This document shows, piece by piece, positions 17,035-27,355 of a stretch of DNA of 64,000 bases. How positions within the stretch are numbered: the first letter of the stretch is position 1; every line of letters begins with the position of its first letter. The translations under genes and the position numbers were made by a program. This DNA is from Pseudomonas sp. GM78 (GTDB taxonomy: Bacteria; Pseudomonadota; Gammaproteobacteria; Pseudomonadales; Pseudomonadaceae): NCBI RefSeq assembly GCF_000282475.1, contig NZ_AKJF01000061.1:60688-124687 (forward strand), given 5' to 3'. The notes under the pieces were generated by a model, which was not told the DNA's origin, searched no databases, and saw nothing but the letters and a program-made list of their open reading frames with translations.

Positions 17035-19284
17035 TTAGAAAGTCTTGCCCGTATGGTTATTCAACGAAATAACCTTGGTCTTGCCAATCCGGTGACGATA
17101 GATCTCGCGCAGGTACTTGATCGCTTTTTTCACGCAGTCGCGGGACAGGCGGATGTCATTGATTGAGACAAACTTGTCCTTGTCGTTGATCAGCTCGCGA
17201 TACTTCTTCTCGTACATCGGTTTGATCGCATACCAATTGGTATCGAGAATTTTCGCCGGGTTCTCGAACTCGTTGAGCAGGTCGTCGATCAGGCTTTCAT
17301 CGAATTCTTCGTTGATGATGAAGTCCAGGACCGAGTTGTCCAGGGTGTCATCGAAGCGGTAAGGGGTTCGCGCAAAGCAACGCTTGATGAACGCCACGAT
17401 CAAGGTCAGGAAATCGTCCGACAGGCACGGACTCTTGGCGATCAGGGTGGTCAGCGACAGGTTGGCCGAGGCGCCGATCACCAGCGCATAGCGCTTGAGC
17501 GTGGTGTTGGGGAACAGGTTGTTGAGGTGCGTCTTCAACCGGTTCAGGTCCATGTAGGACAGCTTGTAGTCCTTGGGCAGGGAAACGATCGACACCACCG
17601 ACGAGCAGTTCTTGAAGAAGTGCAGGTCGTGCAGGGCCGCCGCGTCATACCCCGAATTCTTGTACTGCTCCAGCGACGCCCGATAGCGCTTGGACTCGAT
17701 CGGCAACAGACTGATGCCTTCGATGGCCTGGGTAACCTTGTTGAAGTGCGGCAGGTCGATGGAGCGGAAGAACAGGTCGTCGATGTTCAGGCGCTGTGGC
17801 TCTTTCTCGAACACCTTGAACTTGTCGCCGGTAGGCGCCGGGGTTTCCGGAACCACGGACTCGGCGTAGGCAATCGCTACCGGGCCGGCCAGACTCATGA
17901 ACAGGTCGTTGGCGTCCAGGCGAATGGTTTCGCCAATGTCGATGCCGGCACGGCGGAAATAGTTCTGGTCGTAGTCGGTCGTGACCGCCTGCGCGGTCAG
18001 GATGTTGAAGATCTGCTGTGAGATGTACTGGTTGGCATGCTTTTCCATCGCGTTGACGTCGATGTTCTGGATGTTGCCGTCATCGCTTTCTTCGGCATAG
18101 CGCATGATGTCGTTGGAAATCAGCATCATCGCGTTCCAAGGACGGATACGGCCCATGACACTGGCTTCGCTGCTGTCTTCGTTGGCGAAGTTGTAGGAAA
18201 AGTCCCACTCCTCCGACAGGTATTTGCACAGCAGGCGACCGGCGTTGATGTGCAGCGCTTCGGACATTTCACTGCGGTGATCGGAAATGTTTGGCAATAC
18301 GCAGATGCCGCTGGTGAAGATCGGCTCGAAGACGAAGGCGTGGCCACTCTTGCTGTCATGCTCGTCCATCGGCTTGGTGTCGAACGTCTTGTTCATGTAC
18401 GAGTGTTGCTGGGCCAGGCCGAACTCCGAGGCCATGCCTGAACCGGTGCCGCCGCCGGCACTGAAGATCGAGAAGTACAGGCGCGACTGGTTGGCCTTGA
18501 TGCCGCAGCTGTCGATCAGGTACGAGTGGATCATCTTCCAGTCCGGGCTGGAGAAGCGCTGGGTGTCCTTGTTCAGGATGATCTTGGCCAGGTACTGGCC
18601 GAGGATCGGCGCGTTACCGGCACCCCCGGCATGGACTTCCGACAGGTCCATGATTTTCATTTTGCTGTAGTCACGCAGGAACCCGCTTTTTTCGCCTTTG
18701 CGCGAGAAGCGGATACGCCCGGCAATATCCTTGTCCAGGTCGCCCAGCATCACCAGCGGTTCTACCAGGAACACCGGTTTGGTGGCCTTGTTCGCCCCCA
18801 GGCGCAAATTGTTACGAATCCACTGGGCCGGGCTGTAGCCCTTTTCCGCATAGCGTTTGTCTGGCGAGAGGCGGTCTTCGTTGTTGAACTCGTTGAGGTA
18901 GAACTTGCGGGCGTTGTAGACCAGTTCCGCGACATCCAGCGCGATGTTCGAACCGCAGCGGCCCAGGCCAATCAGGCACACTGACGGGAACTGCTGGTCG
19001 TTGTGCTGTTCGTTGTCGCCTTCCAGATGCGGTGGGCGGGGGAACACCATGTCGCGCAGGCCGTCGAGGTTGTCGAGGATGCGATCGGTGTTGGTTTCGG
19101 TGAAGTACAGGTATTGCTGGGTCGCCAGTGGGCGCGACGGCGTCAATGGCTTCGAGGGTACGGGGCTGTTAGCCGCCGGGCTCAGCGTCAGGTCGGAAAG
19201 CGCAGGGGCCGGGTTGTTTTTGGAAGTCATTGTTCGCCATGTACCTGGGCTGGTTGGTCGCGGACTACTGTCGTCGACCATCAC
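17035..19284 (-). CDS. Large tubulin/FtsZ-superfamily GTPase-like protein
   Basis: The protein has 749 residues. The first 55 are Pro/Ser-rich and disordered. The Rossmann loop is LIGLGRCGSN (104-113), and a Gly-rich loop HAGGAGN lies at 218-224. The tubulin signature is SAGGGTGSGM (275-284). NAMMLISNDI (384-393) aligns with the FtsZ T6 region, and a long helix follows. RLDANDLF (455-462) aligns with the FtsZ T7 loop, keeping two acidic positions (Asp457, Asp460), before SLAGPVAIAYA. The last ~270 residues match nothing I know. It should bind GTP and may polymerise. The start is GTG at 19284 or ATG at 19281; an ATG at 19230 is possible. Ribosome sites are weak. It is a single gene, divergent from the one at 19424. 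Not FtsZ itself. Confidence 0.82.
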   Translation of the reverse strand: MMVDDSSPRPTSPGTWRTMTSKNNPAPALSDLTLSPAANSPVPSKPLTPSRPLATQQYLYFTETNTDRILDNLDGLRDMVFPRPPHLEGDNEQHNDQQFPSVCLIGLGRCGSNIALDVAELVYNARKFYLNEFNNEDRLSPDKRYAEKGYSPAQWIRNNLRLGANKATKPVFLVEPLVMLGDLDKDIAGRIRFSRKGEKSGFLRDYSKMKIMDLSEVHAGGAGNAPILGQYLAKIILNKDTQRFSSPDWKMIHSYLIDSCGIKANQSRLYFSIFSAGGGTGSGMASEFGLAQQHSYMNKTFDTKPMDEHDSKSGHAFVFEPIFTSGICVLPNISDHRSEMSEALHINAGRLLCKYLSEEWDFSYNFANEDSSEASVMGRIRPWNAMMLISNDIMRYAEESDDGNIQNIDVNAMEKHANQYISQQIFNILTAQAVTTDYDQNYFRRAGIDIGETIRLDANDLFMSLAGPVAIAYAESVVPETPAPTGDKFKVFEKEPQRLNIDDLFFRSIDLPHFNKVTQAIEGISLLPIESKRYRASLEQYKNSGYDAAALHDLHFFKNCSSVVSIVSLPKDYKLSYMDLNRLKTHLNNLFPNTTLKRYALVIGASANLSLTTLIAKSPCLSDDFLTLIVAFIKRCFARTPYRFDDTLDNSVLDFIINEEFDESLIDDLLNEFENPAKILDTNWYAIKPMYEKKYRELINDKDKFVSINDIRLSRDCVKKAIKYLREIYRHRIGKTKVISLNNHTGKTF

Positions 19285-19423
19285 GGAATGAGAGCTCGCG
19301 TCTTTTATCAGCGCGTATTAGTCCCGGGCGGCGCAGTCAGCTTGCGCGTCGCTCGGCGGAATCCTTTCCTGCATCTTGATGAATCGGCCAATATTCGGTG
19401 TTCTTTAATCAAAAGGAGGCAAA

Positions 19424-20317
19424 ATGATGTCAACGCTACCGGCCCTGGGTTTTGCCGGAATCGGCCTGATGGGCCTGCCAATGTGCCGGCGTTTGCTCGC
19501 CGCGGGTTACCCACTGACTGTGTGGAACCGCAATCCGGCCAAGTGCGCGCCGCTGGTCGAGGCCGGTGCACGCCAGGTCGCCACGCCTGCCGAGTTGTGC
19601 CAACACGCTGAGGTAGTCATGTTGTGCCTGGCGGATACGGCGGTGGTTCGCGAGGTGGTTTTCGGCAAGTCGGGCATTGCCGAGGGGGCGAAAAAGGATC
19701 AATTGCTGGTGGATTTTTCCAGCCTGGAACCCACGGCGACCCGGGAGATGGCGGCAGAACTGGGCAAGACCGGCATGGGGTGGCTGGATGCACCGGTGTC
19801 CGGCGGGGTGGTGGGCGCTGAAGCCGGCAGCCTGGCGATCATGGTCGGCGGCACCGTGGCGGACCTTGGACGCGTCAAACCGGTTTTGTTGAGTCTTGGC
19901 CAGCGCGTGACGCACATGGGCGCCGTGGGCGCAGGGCAGGTGACCAAGGTCTGCAACCAGATGATCGTTGCCTGCAACGCGTTGGTCATCGCCGAAGTGG
20001 TGGCCTTGGCGGAGCGCTCCGGGGTCGACGCCAGTCTGATCGCCGAGGCACTGGCCGGTGGGTTTGCCGATTCAAGGCCCTTGCAGTTCCTGGCTCCGCA
20101 AATGGCCGAGAGCCGTTTCGAACCGGTCAAATGGCACGTGCGGACTTTGCTCAAGGATCTGGACGGTGCGGTGAAGTTTTCCCGCGAACAAGGTTCGGCG
20201 ACGCCGATCAGCGGCCTGGCTGCGCAATTGATGCGCCTGCACGGTGGGCAAGGTTTCCTGGAGAAAGACCCGTCTACATTAGTGCAGATGTACCGTGAAC
20301 CAGACCCAGATGCGTGA
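19424..20317 (+). CDS. NAD(P)-dependent beta-hydroxyacid dehydrogenase (3-hydroxyisobutyrate dehydrogenase family)
   Basis: The protein has 297 residues. The N-terminal Rossmann motif is GFAGIGLMGLPM, with WNRNP after strand 2. The substrate motif is DAPVSGGVVGAEAGSL, and the catalytic Lys lies in GAGQVTKVCNQ. It oxidises a beta-hydroxyacid such as 3-hydroxyisobutyrate, tartronate semialdehyde or a relative; the substrate is not determinable. AAAGGAGG before the ATG is a near-perfect ribosome site. The 3' end overlaps the convergent GGDEF-EAL gene by 44 bp. Confidence 0.88.
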   Translation: MMSTLPALGFAGIGLMGLPMCRRLLAAGYPLTVWNRNPAKCAPLVEAGARQVATPAELCQHAEVVMLCLADTAVVREVVFGKSGIAEGAKKDQLLVDFSSLEPTATREMAAELGKTGMGWLDAPVSGGVVGAEAGSLAIMVGGTVADLGRVKPVLLSLGQRVTHMGAVGAGQVTKVCNQMIVACNALVIAEVVALAERSGVDASLIAEALAGGFADSRPLQFLAPQMAESRFEPVKWHVRTLLKDLDGAVKFSREQGSATPISGLAAQLMRLHGGQGFLEKDPSTLVQMYREPDPDA

Positions 20318-22490
20318 CGGTGTATGAATGCTTGCGCTGGTTGATTTCGTTCAGCACCGGCTGCAGTTCGGTTAGCGGAACCGGACGGCTGAGCAGGTAG
20401 CCCTGGACGAAGTCGCAGCCGTGGCCTTCGAGAAACCGGTACTGCTCGAAGGTTTCGACACCTTCGGTAACCACATCCAGATGGAGGGTGTGGGCCATGA
20501 CGATGATGGCCTGGACGATCTCCATGTCCTGGGTGGATTTGGGAATGTCCTGGATGAATGAGCGGTCGATCTTCAACGTGTTCAGCGGCAAGCGCTTGAG
20601 GTAAGCCAGGGATGAATAACCGGTGCCGAAGTCATCGATCGACAGTGAAACGCCGAGGGCGCGTATCTGCTGCAGCAACACCAGCGTATCGGTAATGTTG
20701 CCCATCAGCGCACTCTCGGTGACCTCCAGTTCCAGTCGATGGGGCTCCACCCCGGCGCTGCGCAACGCGAGTGAGATTTCGTCGCTCAGTTCTTCGCGCG
20801 CCAGGGTCAGGGGGGAGCAATTGATGGCGATCTTCAAGTGCCCGCAACCCTGGCGCGCCAGCTCGCCCAGGTCTGCGCAGGCCTTGCGCAGCACCCAGTT
20901 GTCCAGTTCGGTAATCAGGCCATTGGCCTCGGCGATGCCAATGAAGCGGTCCGGGGCGAGGAAACCGTGGACGGGATGTTGCCAGCGGATCAACGCTTCG
21001 AGCTTGCTGACCTGGTTGGTCTTGAGGTCCAGGATCGGTTGGTAATAGAGCATCAGGCCTGTGTCTTCGCGCAGGGCATGGCGCAGTTCTTCCTCCAGTT
21101 GCAGCTCCAGCATGGCACGCGCCTTGAGGTTGGCACTGAAGAAATTCAGGCCGTTTCGACCACTGTCCTTGGATTGGTACAGCGCCAGGTCGGCGTTTTT
21201 CAGCAGTTCTTCACAAGTCTTGCCGTCCTCGGGAAACACGCTGATACCAATGCTGGTGGTCATGACCATGCGTCGCCCGGACAGCTCGATGGGTTCCTTC
21301 ATTTTCAGCATGATGCGCTGGGCCATCTGCCGCGCCTCTTCACGGTCATGCAGGTCGATGAGAATGCAGAATTCGTCGCCACCAAAGCGTGCCACTACAT
21401 CGTCATGACTGCGTACCGAGCTTTTGATGTGCCGGGCGAGGACCTTGAGCAGTTCATCGCCGGCATCGTGGCCGAGGCTGTCGTTGATACGCTTGAAATG
21501 GTCGATGTCGAGGAACAGCACCGCGAGCATGCCGCCTGAGTGAGTGCGCTCCAAAAGCTTCTCGGCGAAGAGCTGGTTGAACCCGCGACGGTTGACCAGG
21601 TTGGTCAGGGCGTCGTAGTGCGCCACCTGTTGCAGGGACATGCGCGCCTGGTCCAGTTGGCTGAGCAGCGAGTTGACCCGCAGCAGGTCACGGTCCTTGT
21701 GCTGCAGTTTCTTGTCTGCCAGCGCCGCGCTGATGCAACTGCCGATGATCAGTAGCGTCATGACGGTTACCGTCAGGCCCAGTTGCAGATGGTTGTTTTC
21801 GCCGGGCTCTGGCAACAGGCTGCCAGAAGGCAGCACCAGGTCGAAGGCGGCCATGCCGGTGAAATGCAGGCTGAAGATGCCTGCTCCCAGCACCAGGCTG
21901 GCGCCGCATTTGAGCAACTGATTGAAAAGTCCCGATCCGGTGCGCAGATAGCTCGCCAGCAGCAGCGCCGCCAGACTGGCGCCGATGGCGATCATGATGG
22001 AAAGGATGAACAGCGCCGGTTGGTAGTAGGCCGTCGCTTGTGAACGCATGGCAGCCATGCCCACATAGTGCATGGTGGCGATGCCCAGGCCGATGATGAT
22101 CGACGCCTTGCAGCATTGGCGGACATTCAGGGTAGGCAGGCTCAGGGTGTGCATCGCCAGCCATGACGCACACAGGGCGATCAACAGCGACAGGAGTGTG
22201 ATGGGCAAATGGTAGTGCACGTCGATCGGCACCTGGAACGCCAGCATGCCAATGAAGTGCATGGCCCAGATTCCGCCGGCCAGGCACCCGGCGCCGATCC
22301 AGCGCCATAAACGTTGCGACGCGGGTTTTTGCGCATGGCTGATGCGTTCGGCCATATCCAGCGTGGCAAAACAGCCGGCGCAGGCGACCAGAAAAGCCAG
22401 CAGCACCAGAAAAGGGTCATGTGCGCAATGGAGTATGACCTGTCCGCTTTCTGCTAGCTCTGTAGTGAAATGCAGACCAAGCCACTCCAT
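20274..22490 (-). CDS. MHYT-GGDEF-EAL membrane c-di-GMP protein
   Basis: The protein has 738 residues from the ATG at 22490; an upstream in-frame TTG is unlikely. The N-terminal MHYT sensor has seven helices with MHFIGM, MHYVGM and LHFTGM motifs, thought to bind copper and sense O2, CO or NO. The GGDEF motif is intact (370-374), but the residue nine before it is Ser, not Arg, so the inhibitory I-site seems absent. The EAL motif is intact (EALIRW about 498), with NCSP, EVTESAL, DDFGTGYS and EGVET. Both synthesis and hydrolysis of c-di-GMP are therefore possible. Many dual proteins act mainly as phosphodiesterases. Confidence 0.93.
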   Translation of the reverse strand: MEWLGLHFTTELAESGQVILHCAHDPFLVLLAFLVACAGCFATLDMAERISHAQKPASQRLWRWIGAGCLAGGIWAMHFIGMLAFQVPIDVHYHLPITLLSLLIALCASWLAMHTLSLPTLNVRQCCKASIIIGLGIATMHYVGMAAMRSQATAYYQPALFILSIMIAIGASLAALLLASYLRTGSGLFNQLLKCGASLVLGAGIFSLHFTGMAAFDLVLPSGSLLPEPGENNHLQLGLTVTVMTLLIIGSCISAALADKKLQHKDRDLLRVNSLLSQLDQARMSLQQVAHYDALTNLVNRRGFNQLFAEKLLERTHSGGMLAVLFLDIDHFKRINDSLGHDAGDELLKVLARHIKSSVRSHDDVVARFGGDEFCILIDLHDREEARQMAQRIMLKMKEPIELSGRRMVMTTSIGISVFPEDGKTCEELLKNADLALYQSKDSGRNGLNFFSANLKARAMLELQLEEELRHALREDTGLMLYYQPILDLKTNQVSKLEALIRWQHPVHGFLAPDRFIGIAEANGLITELDNWVLRKACADLGELARQGCGHLKIAINCSPLTLAREELSDEISLALRSAGVEPHRLELEVTESALMGNITDTLVLLQQIRALGVSLSIDDFGTGYSSLAYLKRLPLNTLKIDRSFIQDIPKSTQDMEIVQAIIVMAHTLHLDVVTEGVETFEQYRFLEGHGCDFVQGYLLSRPVPLTELQPVLNEINQRKHSYTVTHLGLVHGTSALM

Positions 22491-22781
22491 AGCATGCCCC
22501 GTGGTTGTCTCCCTGGCCGGCAATCAACGCTGGCGAATGTGTTGGAGTATAGAGGCCGTGCATTGAACGCAAGGGATAGTGGCACATTGTCTCCCAATGA
22601 TTTTGGAATGGACCTTAGTGCGTTTGGAAATAAAATGTTGCATGGGCCGCGTCTGTTCCCATGGGTGGGTATCAGCTTTACGAATAATTACAGACAGCCT
22701 TGGCCCGCCTGACTAGATTGCAGGTTCCGGGCTCGGATGCACTGGCAATGAAGCCCTCATAACAATAAAAGAGACGGACCC

Positions 22782-24131
22782 ATGCAGAACTCGACCCAAG
22801 CGGCGAATGCCTGGCGCATTCTGTTCCTGCTATTCCTGGCCAACCTGTTCAACTTCTTCGACCGCACCATCCCGGCCATCATCATCGAACCGATCCGCAT
22901 GGAGTGGCACCTCAGCGACTTTCAACTGGGCATCATCGGCACAGCCTTCACCATCGTCTACGCGATCGCTGGCCTGCCGCTGGGACGAATGGCCGATACC
23001 GGCTCGCGCAGCAAATTGATGGGTTGGGGCCTGGCGGCGTGGAGCGGCCTGACCGCCGTCAACGGCATGGTCGGCAGCTTCTGGAGTTTCCTGATCGTGC
23101 GCATGGGCATTGGCATCGGCGAAGCCAGTTACGCACCGGCCGCCAACTCTCTGATCGGCGACTTGTTCCCGGCGCATCGCCGGGCGCGGGCCATGGGCAT
23201 TTTCATGCTTGGCCTGCCGTTGGGCCTGTTGTTGGCGTTCTTCACCATCGGCGCGATGGTCAAGGCCTTCGACAGCTGGCGTGCGCCGTTCTTCATTGCC
23301 GCGGTGCCGGGGCTGATCCTGGCGGTCTTCATGTTTTTCATCAAGGAACCGAAACGCGGCGCGGCTGAAAGCGTGCAGGTGTCGCAGGAGAAGGTTGACC
23401 GGCCTATCCGCCGTATCCTGGCAGTGCCGACTTTCCTGTGGCTGGTGCTGGCAGGGCTGTGCTTCAACTTCGCGACCTATGCCTGCAATTCGTTTCTGGT
23501 GCCGATGCTGCAGCGCTATTTCCTGATGCCGTTGCAGGAAGCGGCGGTGGCGACCGGGGTGATCGTCGGCGTGACCGGGTTGGTCGGCCTGACCCTGGGT
23601 GGCTGGGTCGCGGACAAGATTCATCAGCGAATTGCCAACGGTCGTCTGTTGTTCGCTGCGTTCAGTCTGATCATTTCAACCCTGTGCACGGCGTGGGCGC
23701 TGCATTCGGGGCGGATAGAGATTGGCGTGTTCGTGGCGGTGTTCAGCCTGGGCTGGCTGTTTGCTTATAACTTCTATACCTGCGTCTACACAGCGATTCA
23801 GGATGTGGTCGAACCGCGCCTGAGGGCCACTGCCATGGCCTTGTTCTTTGCCGGGCTGTACCTGTTGGGCGGTGGGTTGGGGCCAGTGGTGGTCGGTGCC
23901 TTGTCCGATCACTTTGCCCACACGGCGATGCTGGCGGAAGGTGCCGAACAGATGACCGAGGCGTTCAAGGCGGTCGGCCTGCATGACGCGATGTACCTGA
24001 TTCCGGTGGCGCTGTTTTTTACCATGGTGTTTCTGGTGTTGGCTTCGAGGTGTTTTGTGAGGGATGCGAAGCGGATGAAGGAAGGGTTGGTGGCGGTGGT
24101 TGAGCCGGCGGGTTCTGTGGCGACTGCTTAA
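22782..24131 (+). CDS. MFS transporter (Spinster-like branch)
   Basis: The protein has 449 residues and 12 predicted helices. The opening NLFNFFDRTIPAIIIEP and the loop GRMADTGSRSKLMGWG are typical of the Spinster/hexuronate side of the major facilitator superfamily. The substrate is unknown. It is a single gene with its own promoter in the 291 bp upstream, ending at a REP element and terminator. Confidence 0.88.
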   Translation: MQNSTQAANAWRILFLLFLANLFNFFDRTIPAIIIEPIRMEWHLSDFQLGIIGTAFTIVYAIAGLPLGRMADTGSRSKLMGWGLAAWSGLTAVNGMVGSFWSFLIVRMGIGIGEASYAPAANSLIGDLFPAHRRARAMGIFMLGLPLGLLLAFFTIGAMVKAFDSWRAPFFIAAVPGLILAVFMFFIKEPKRGAAESVQVSQEKVDRPIRRILAVPTFLWLVLAGLCFNFATYACNSFLVPMLQRYFLMPLQEAAVATGVIVGVTGLVGLTLGGWVADKIHQRIANGRLLFAAFSLIISTLCTAWALHSGRIEIGVFVAVFSLGWLFAYNFYTCVYTAIQDVVEPRLRATAMALFFAGLYLLGGGLGPVVVGALSDHFAHTAMLAEGAEQMTEAFKAVGLHDAMYLIPVALFFTMVFLVLASRCFVRDAKRMKEGLVAVVEPAGSVATA

Positions 24132-24221
24132 GATCAAAAGATCGCAGCCTTCGACAGCTCCTACATTGGATCGTGTACACCTGTAGGAGCTGCCGAAGGC
24201 TGCGATCTCTTGATTTTGATC
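24132..24221. repeat. REPIN, AAGGCTGCGATC variant
   Basis: GATCAAAAGATCGCAGCC and its complement enclose GGAGCTGCCGAAGG-type arms. This second REP family recurs at 51687-51781. Confidence 0.8.
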
Positions 24222-24222
24222 T

Positions 24223-24258
24223 AAAAAAAGGCCCGCATCGCTGCGGGCCTTCTTTTTT
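24223..24258. terminator. Bidirectional terminator between MFS gene and rapA
   Basis: AAGGCCCGCA (24228-24237) pairs with TGCGGGCCTT (24242-24251), with A- and T-runs on each side. Confidence 0.9.
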
Positions 24259-24277
24259 ACCGGTAGAACAGGGGGGC

Positions 24278-27124
24278 TTAACCCGCTACCAGCACCCGGA
24301 TCGCTTCCAGTCGCAGCGCAGCCTTGTCGAGCATGGCCAGGCCTTGTTCGCGTTGCTTGCGCAAGGCAACCAGTTCGCTGTCGCGTACGGTCGGGTTGAC
24401 CGCTTGCAACGCGGTCAGGCGTGCCAGTTCTTCGTCGGTATCGGCGGCCAGGCGGCGTTGCGCCTCGGCCACGCGTTCGGCGTGACGTGGGTAGATCTTG
24501 TCTTCGCCGGCGTTGATCCGTGGCGTCAGCTGATCGCGCTGGGCCTGGATGAACTTGTTGGCGCTGGCGCGCGGCACGCTTTCCAGTTGATCGTTCAAGG
24601 TCTCGAACGACACCCGGGCCGACAGGTCGTTGCCATTGGCATCGAGCAGGCAGCGCAGGGCGGCCGGCGGCAGGTAGCGGCCCAGTTGCAGCGAGCGCGG
24701 GGCAACCACTTCGCTGACGTAGAGCAGCTCCAGCAACACGGTGCCGGGTTTCAGCGCCTTGTTCTTGATCAGCGCCACGGCGGTGTTGCCCATGGAACCG
24801 GACAGCACCAGGTCCATGCCGCCCTGGACCATCGGGTGTTCCCAGGTGATGAACTGCATGTCTTCGCGAGACAGCGCCTGGTTGCGGTCGTAGGTGATGG
24901 TCACGCCTTCGTCGTCACCCAGCGGGAAGCTGGCGTCGAGCATTTTTTCGCTCGGCTTGAGGATCAGGGCGTTTTCCGAATGGTCTTCGCTGTCGATGCC
25001 GAATGCATCGAACAGGGTTTCCATGTAGATCGGCAGGGCGAACTGGTCGTCTTGCTCGAGGATGGCCTCGACCAGCGCATCGCCTTCGCCCGCACCACCG
25101 GAGTTGAGTTCCAGCAAGCGGTCACGGCCGGTGTGCAGTTCGGCTTCCAGGCGCTCGCGCTCGGTACGGGCTTCGTCGATCAGTGCTTGCCATTCACCAT
25201 CGTCGGCTTCTTCGAGCAACGGCAGCAGGCGCGGGCCAAACTGATGTTGCAGGGCGTTGCCGGTCGGGCAGGTGTTGAGGAATGCGTTCAATGCTTCGTG
25301 GTACCACTGGAACAGGCGCTCTTGAGGGCTGGTTTCCAGGTACGGCACGTGCAACTCGATGGTGTGCTTCTGGCCGATCCGGTCCAGACGACCGATACGT
25401 TGTTCCAGCAGATCCGGGTGCGATGGCAGGTCGAACAGCACCAGGTGATGGGAGAACTGGAAGTTGCGGCCTTCACTGCCGATTTCCGAGCAGATCAGCA
25501 CTTGCGCGCCAAATTCTTCGTCGGCGAAGTAGGCGGCGGCGCGGTCACGTTCGAGGATGTTCATGCCCTCGTGGAACACCGTGGCCGGGATGCCGGAACG
25601 CACGCGCAGGGCGTCTTCGAGGTCCATGGCGGTTTCGGCGTGGGCGCAGATCACCAGCACCTTGGTGCGCTTGAGCATTTTCAGCTGGTCGATCAGCCAC
25701 TCGACGCGAGGGTCGAATTTCCACCAGCGCTCTTCCTCGCTGGCATCAGGCTGGGCCTGGAAGCTGACTTCCGGGTACAGCTCGGCGTGATCGCCCAGGG
25801 GCAATTCGAGGTATTCGTCCGGGCACGGCAGCGGGTAAGGATGCAGTTTGCGCTCCGGGAAACCCTGGACCGCGGCGCGGGTATTACGGAACAGCACACG
25901 GCCGGTGCCGTGGCGGTCGAGCAGTTCGCGCACCAGGCGGGCGCTGGCCTCGGTGTCGCCATCGTTGACGGCGGTCAGCAGGGCTTCGCCTTCGTTGCCG
26001 AGGAAGCCATGGATGGTTTCGTGGGCTTGCGGCGACAGGCGACCTTTTTCCAGCAGCTCCTGTACGGCCTCGGCCACCGGGCGATAGTTTTCGCTCTCGG
26101 CGCGGAAGGCCGCCAGGTCGTGGAAGCGGTTTGGATCGAGCAGGCGCAGGCGCGCGAAGTGACTGTCCTGGCCCAGCTGTTCCGGGGTCGCGGTCAACAG
26201 CAGGACGCCCGGAATCGTTTCCGCAAGCTGCTCGACCAGCGAGTATTCAGGGCTGACCTGATCTTCGTGCCACACCAGGTGGTGCGCTTCGTCGACCACC
26301 AGTAAGTCCCAACCGGCCGCGAACAGCGCGTCCTGGGCTTTCTCGTCGTCCACCAGCCACTCCAGGGCCACCAGGGCGAGCTGGGTGTCTTCGAACGGGT
26401 TGGAGGCATCGCTTTCGATGAAGCGTTCTTCGTCGAACAACGCGACCTGCAGGTTGAAGCGGCGGCGCATCTCCACCAGCCACTGGTGCTGGAGGTTTTC
26501 CGGCACCAGGATCAGCACGCGATTGGCGCGGCCCGAGAGCAGTTGGCGATGGATCACCAAGCCGGCTTCGATGGTTTTACCCAGGCCCACTTCGTCGGCC
26601 AGCAAAACCCGTGGCGCAATGCGGTCGGCCACTTCGCGGGCGATGTGCAACTGGTGCGCGATCGGTTGCGCACGCACGCCACCCAGGCCCCACAGCGACG
26701 ACTGCAGTTGGCGGCTGGTGTGTTCCAGGGTGTGATAACGCAGGGCGAACCAGGCCAGGGGGTCGATCTGCCCGGCGAACAGACGGTCGCTGGCGAGACG
26801 GAACTGGATGAAGTTCGACAGTTGGGTTTCCGGCAGGGTGACCACTTCGTTCTGCCCGTCGAGGCCGTGATAGACCAGCAGACCATCGACGTCGTCGACT
26901 TCGCGTACGGTCAGTTTCCAGCCTTCGAAGTGAGTGATGGTGTCACCCGGAGAAAACCGCACACGTGTGAGGGGCGCATTCCGTAGCGCGTACTGGCGAG
27001 TGTCGCCAGTGGCCGGGTAGAGCACGGTCAGCAAGCGGCCGTCCTGTGCCAGAACGGTGCCCAAACCCAGCTCCGCTTCGCTGTCACTGATCCAGCGTTG
27101 CCCCGGTTGATACTGCTGCGCCAT
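24278..27124 (-). CDS. rapA: RNA polymerase-associated ATPase RapA (HepA)
   Basis: The 948 residues are close to the E. coli length. The N-terminal Tudor-like domains ([14 protein letters not shown]) precede an SNF2 helicase core. That core has Walker [11 protein letters not shown] (about 175-184), DEAHH (278-282), [20 protein letters not shown] and the motif [15 protein letters not shown]-terminal RapA domain follows. It binds RNA polymerase and recycles stalled complexes. A monocistronic gene. Confidence 0.96.
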   Translation of the reverse strand: MAQQYQPGQRWISDSEAELGLGTVLAQDGRLLTVLYPATGDTRQYALRNAPLTRVRFSPGDTITHFEGWKLTVREVDDVDGLLVYHGLDGQNEVVTLPETQLSNFIQFRLASDRLFAGQIDPLAWFALRYHTLEHTSRQLQSSLWGLGGVRAQPIAHQLHIAREVADRIAPRVLLADEVGLGKTIEAGLVIHRQLLSGRANRVLILVPENLQHQWLVEMRRRFNLQVALFDEERFIESDASNPFEDTQLALVALEWLVDDEKAQDALFAAGWDLLVVDEAHHLVWHEDQVSPEYSLVEQLAETIPGVLLLTATPEQLGQDSHFARLRLLDPNRFHDLAAFRAESENYRPVAEAVQELLEKGRLSPQAHETIHGFLGNEGEALLTAVNDGDTEASARLVRELLDRHGTGRVLFRNTRAAVQGFPERKLHPYPLPCPDEYLELPLGDHAELYPEVSFQAQPDASEEERWWKFDPRVEWLIDQLKMLKRTKVLVICAHAETAMDLEDALRVRSGIPATVFHEGMNILERDRAAAYFADEEFGAQVLICSEIGSEGRNFQFSHHLVLFDLPSHPDLLEQRIGRLDRIGQKHTIELHVPYLETSPQERLFQWYHEALNAFLNTCPTGNALQHQFGPRLLPLLEEADDGEWQALIDEARTERERLEAELHTGRDRLLELNSGGAGEGDALVEAILEQDDQFALPIYMETLFDAFGIDSEDHSENALILKPSEKMLDASFPLGDDEGVTITYDRNQALSREDMQFITWEHPMVQGGMDLVLSGSMGNTAVALIKNKALKPGTVLLELLYVSEVVAPRSLQLGRYLPPAALRCLLDANGNDLSARVSFETLNDQLESVPRASANKFIQAQRDQLTPRINAGEDKIYPRHAERVAEAQRRLAADTDEELARLTALQAVNPTVRDSELVALRKQREQGLAMLDKAALRLEAIRVLVAG

Positions 27125-27355
27125 GCTGCCTGACTCCCACCTTGAAAAAGCGGGCTATCTTAACGGAATCAGGTCTCCAGACCAAAGGAATACCTGTGCA
27201 GGAACTGCCTTGAGCTGCGATCTTTTGATCTGGCCAGGCTGAACAAATCGTAGCCTGTGACAGTTCCCGCCGTGCCGATAGAGGCACAGTTTGCGACCGA
27301 TGGCTCAAGTCGCCGCCGCTGCGGCCGACAGCCTGCTGACAGGAGACTGATAAAT

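Noticed and set aside
17035-19284. The cell-division gene ftsZ
   Set aside because: It is twice the size, lacks the ftsQA neighbourhood, and its sequence outside the nucleotide loops is unlike FtsZ.
24173-26305. 710-codon open frame on the plus strand inside rapA
   Set aside because: Antisense shadow of rapA; the translation matches no family and the rapA motifs on the other strand are decisive.
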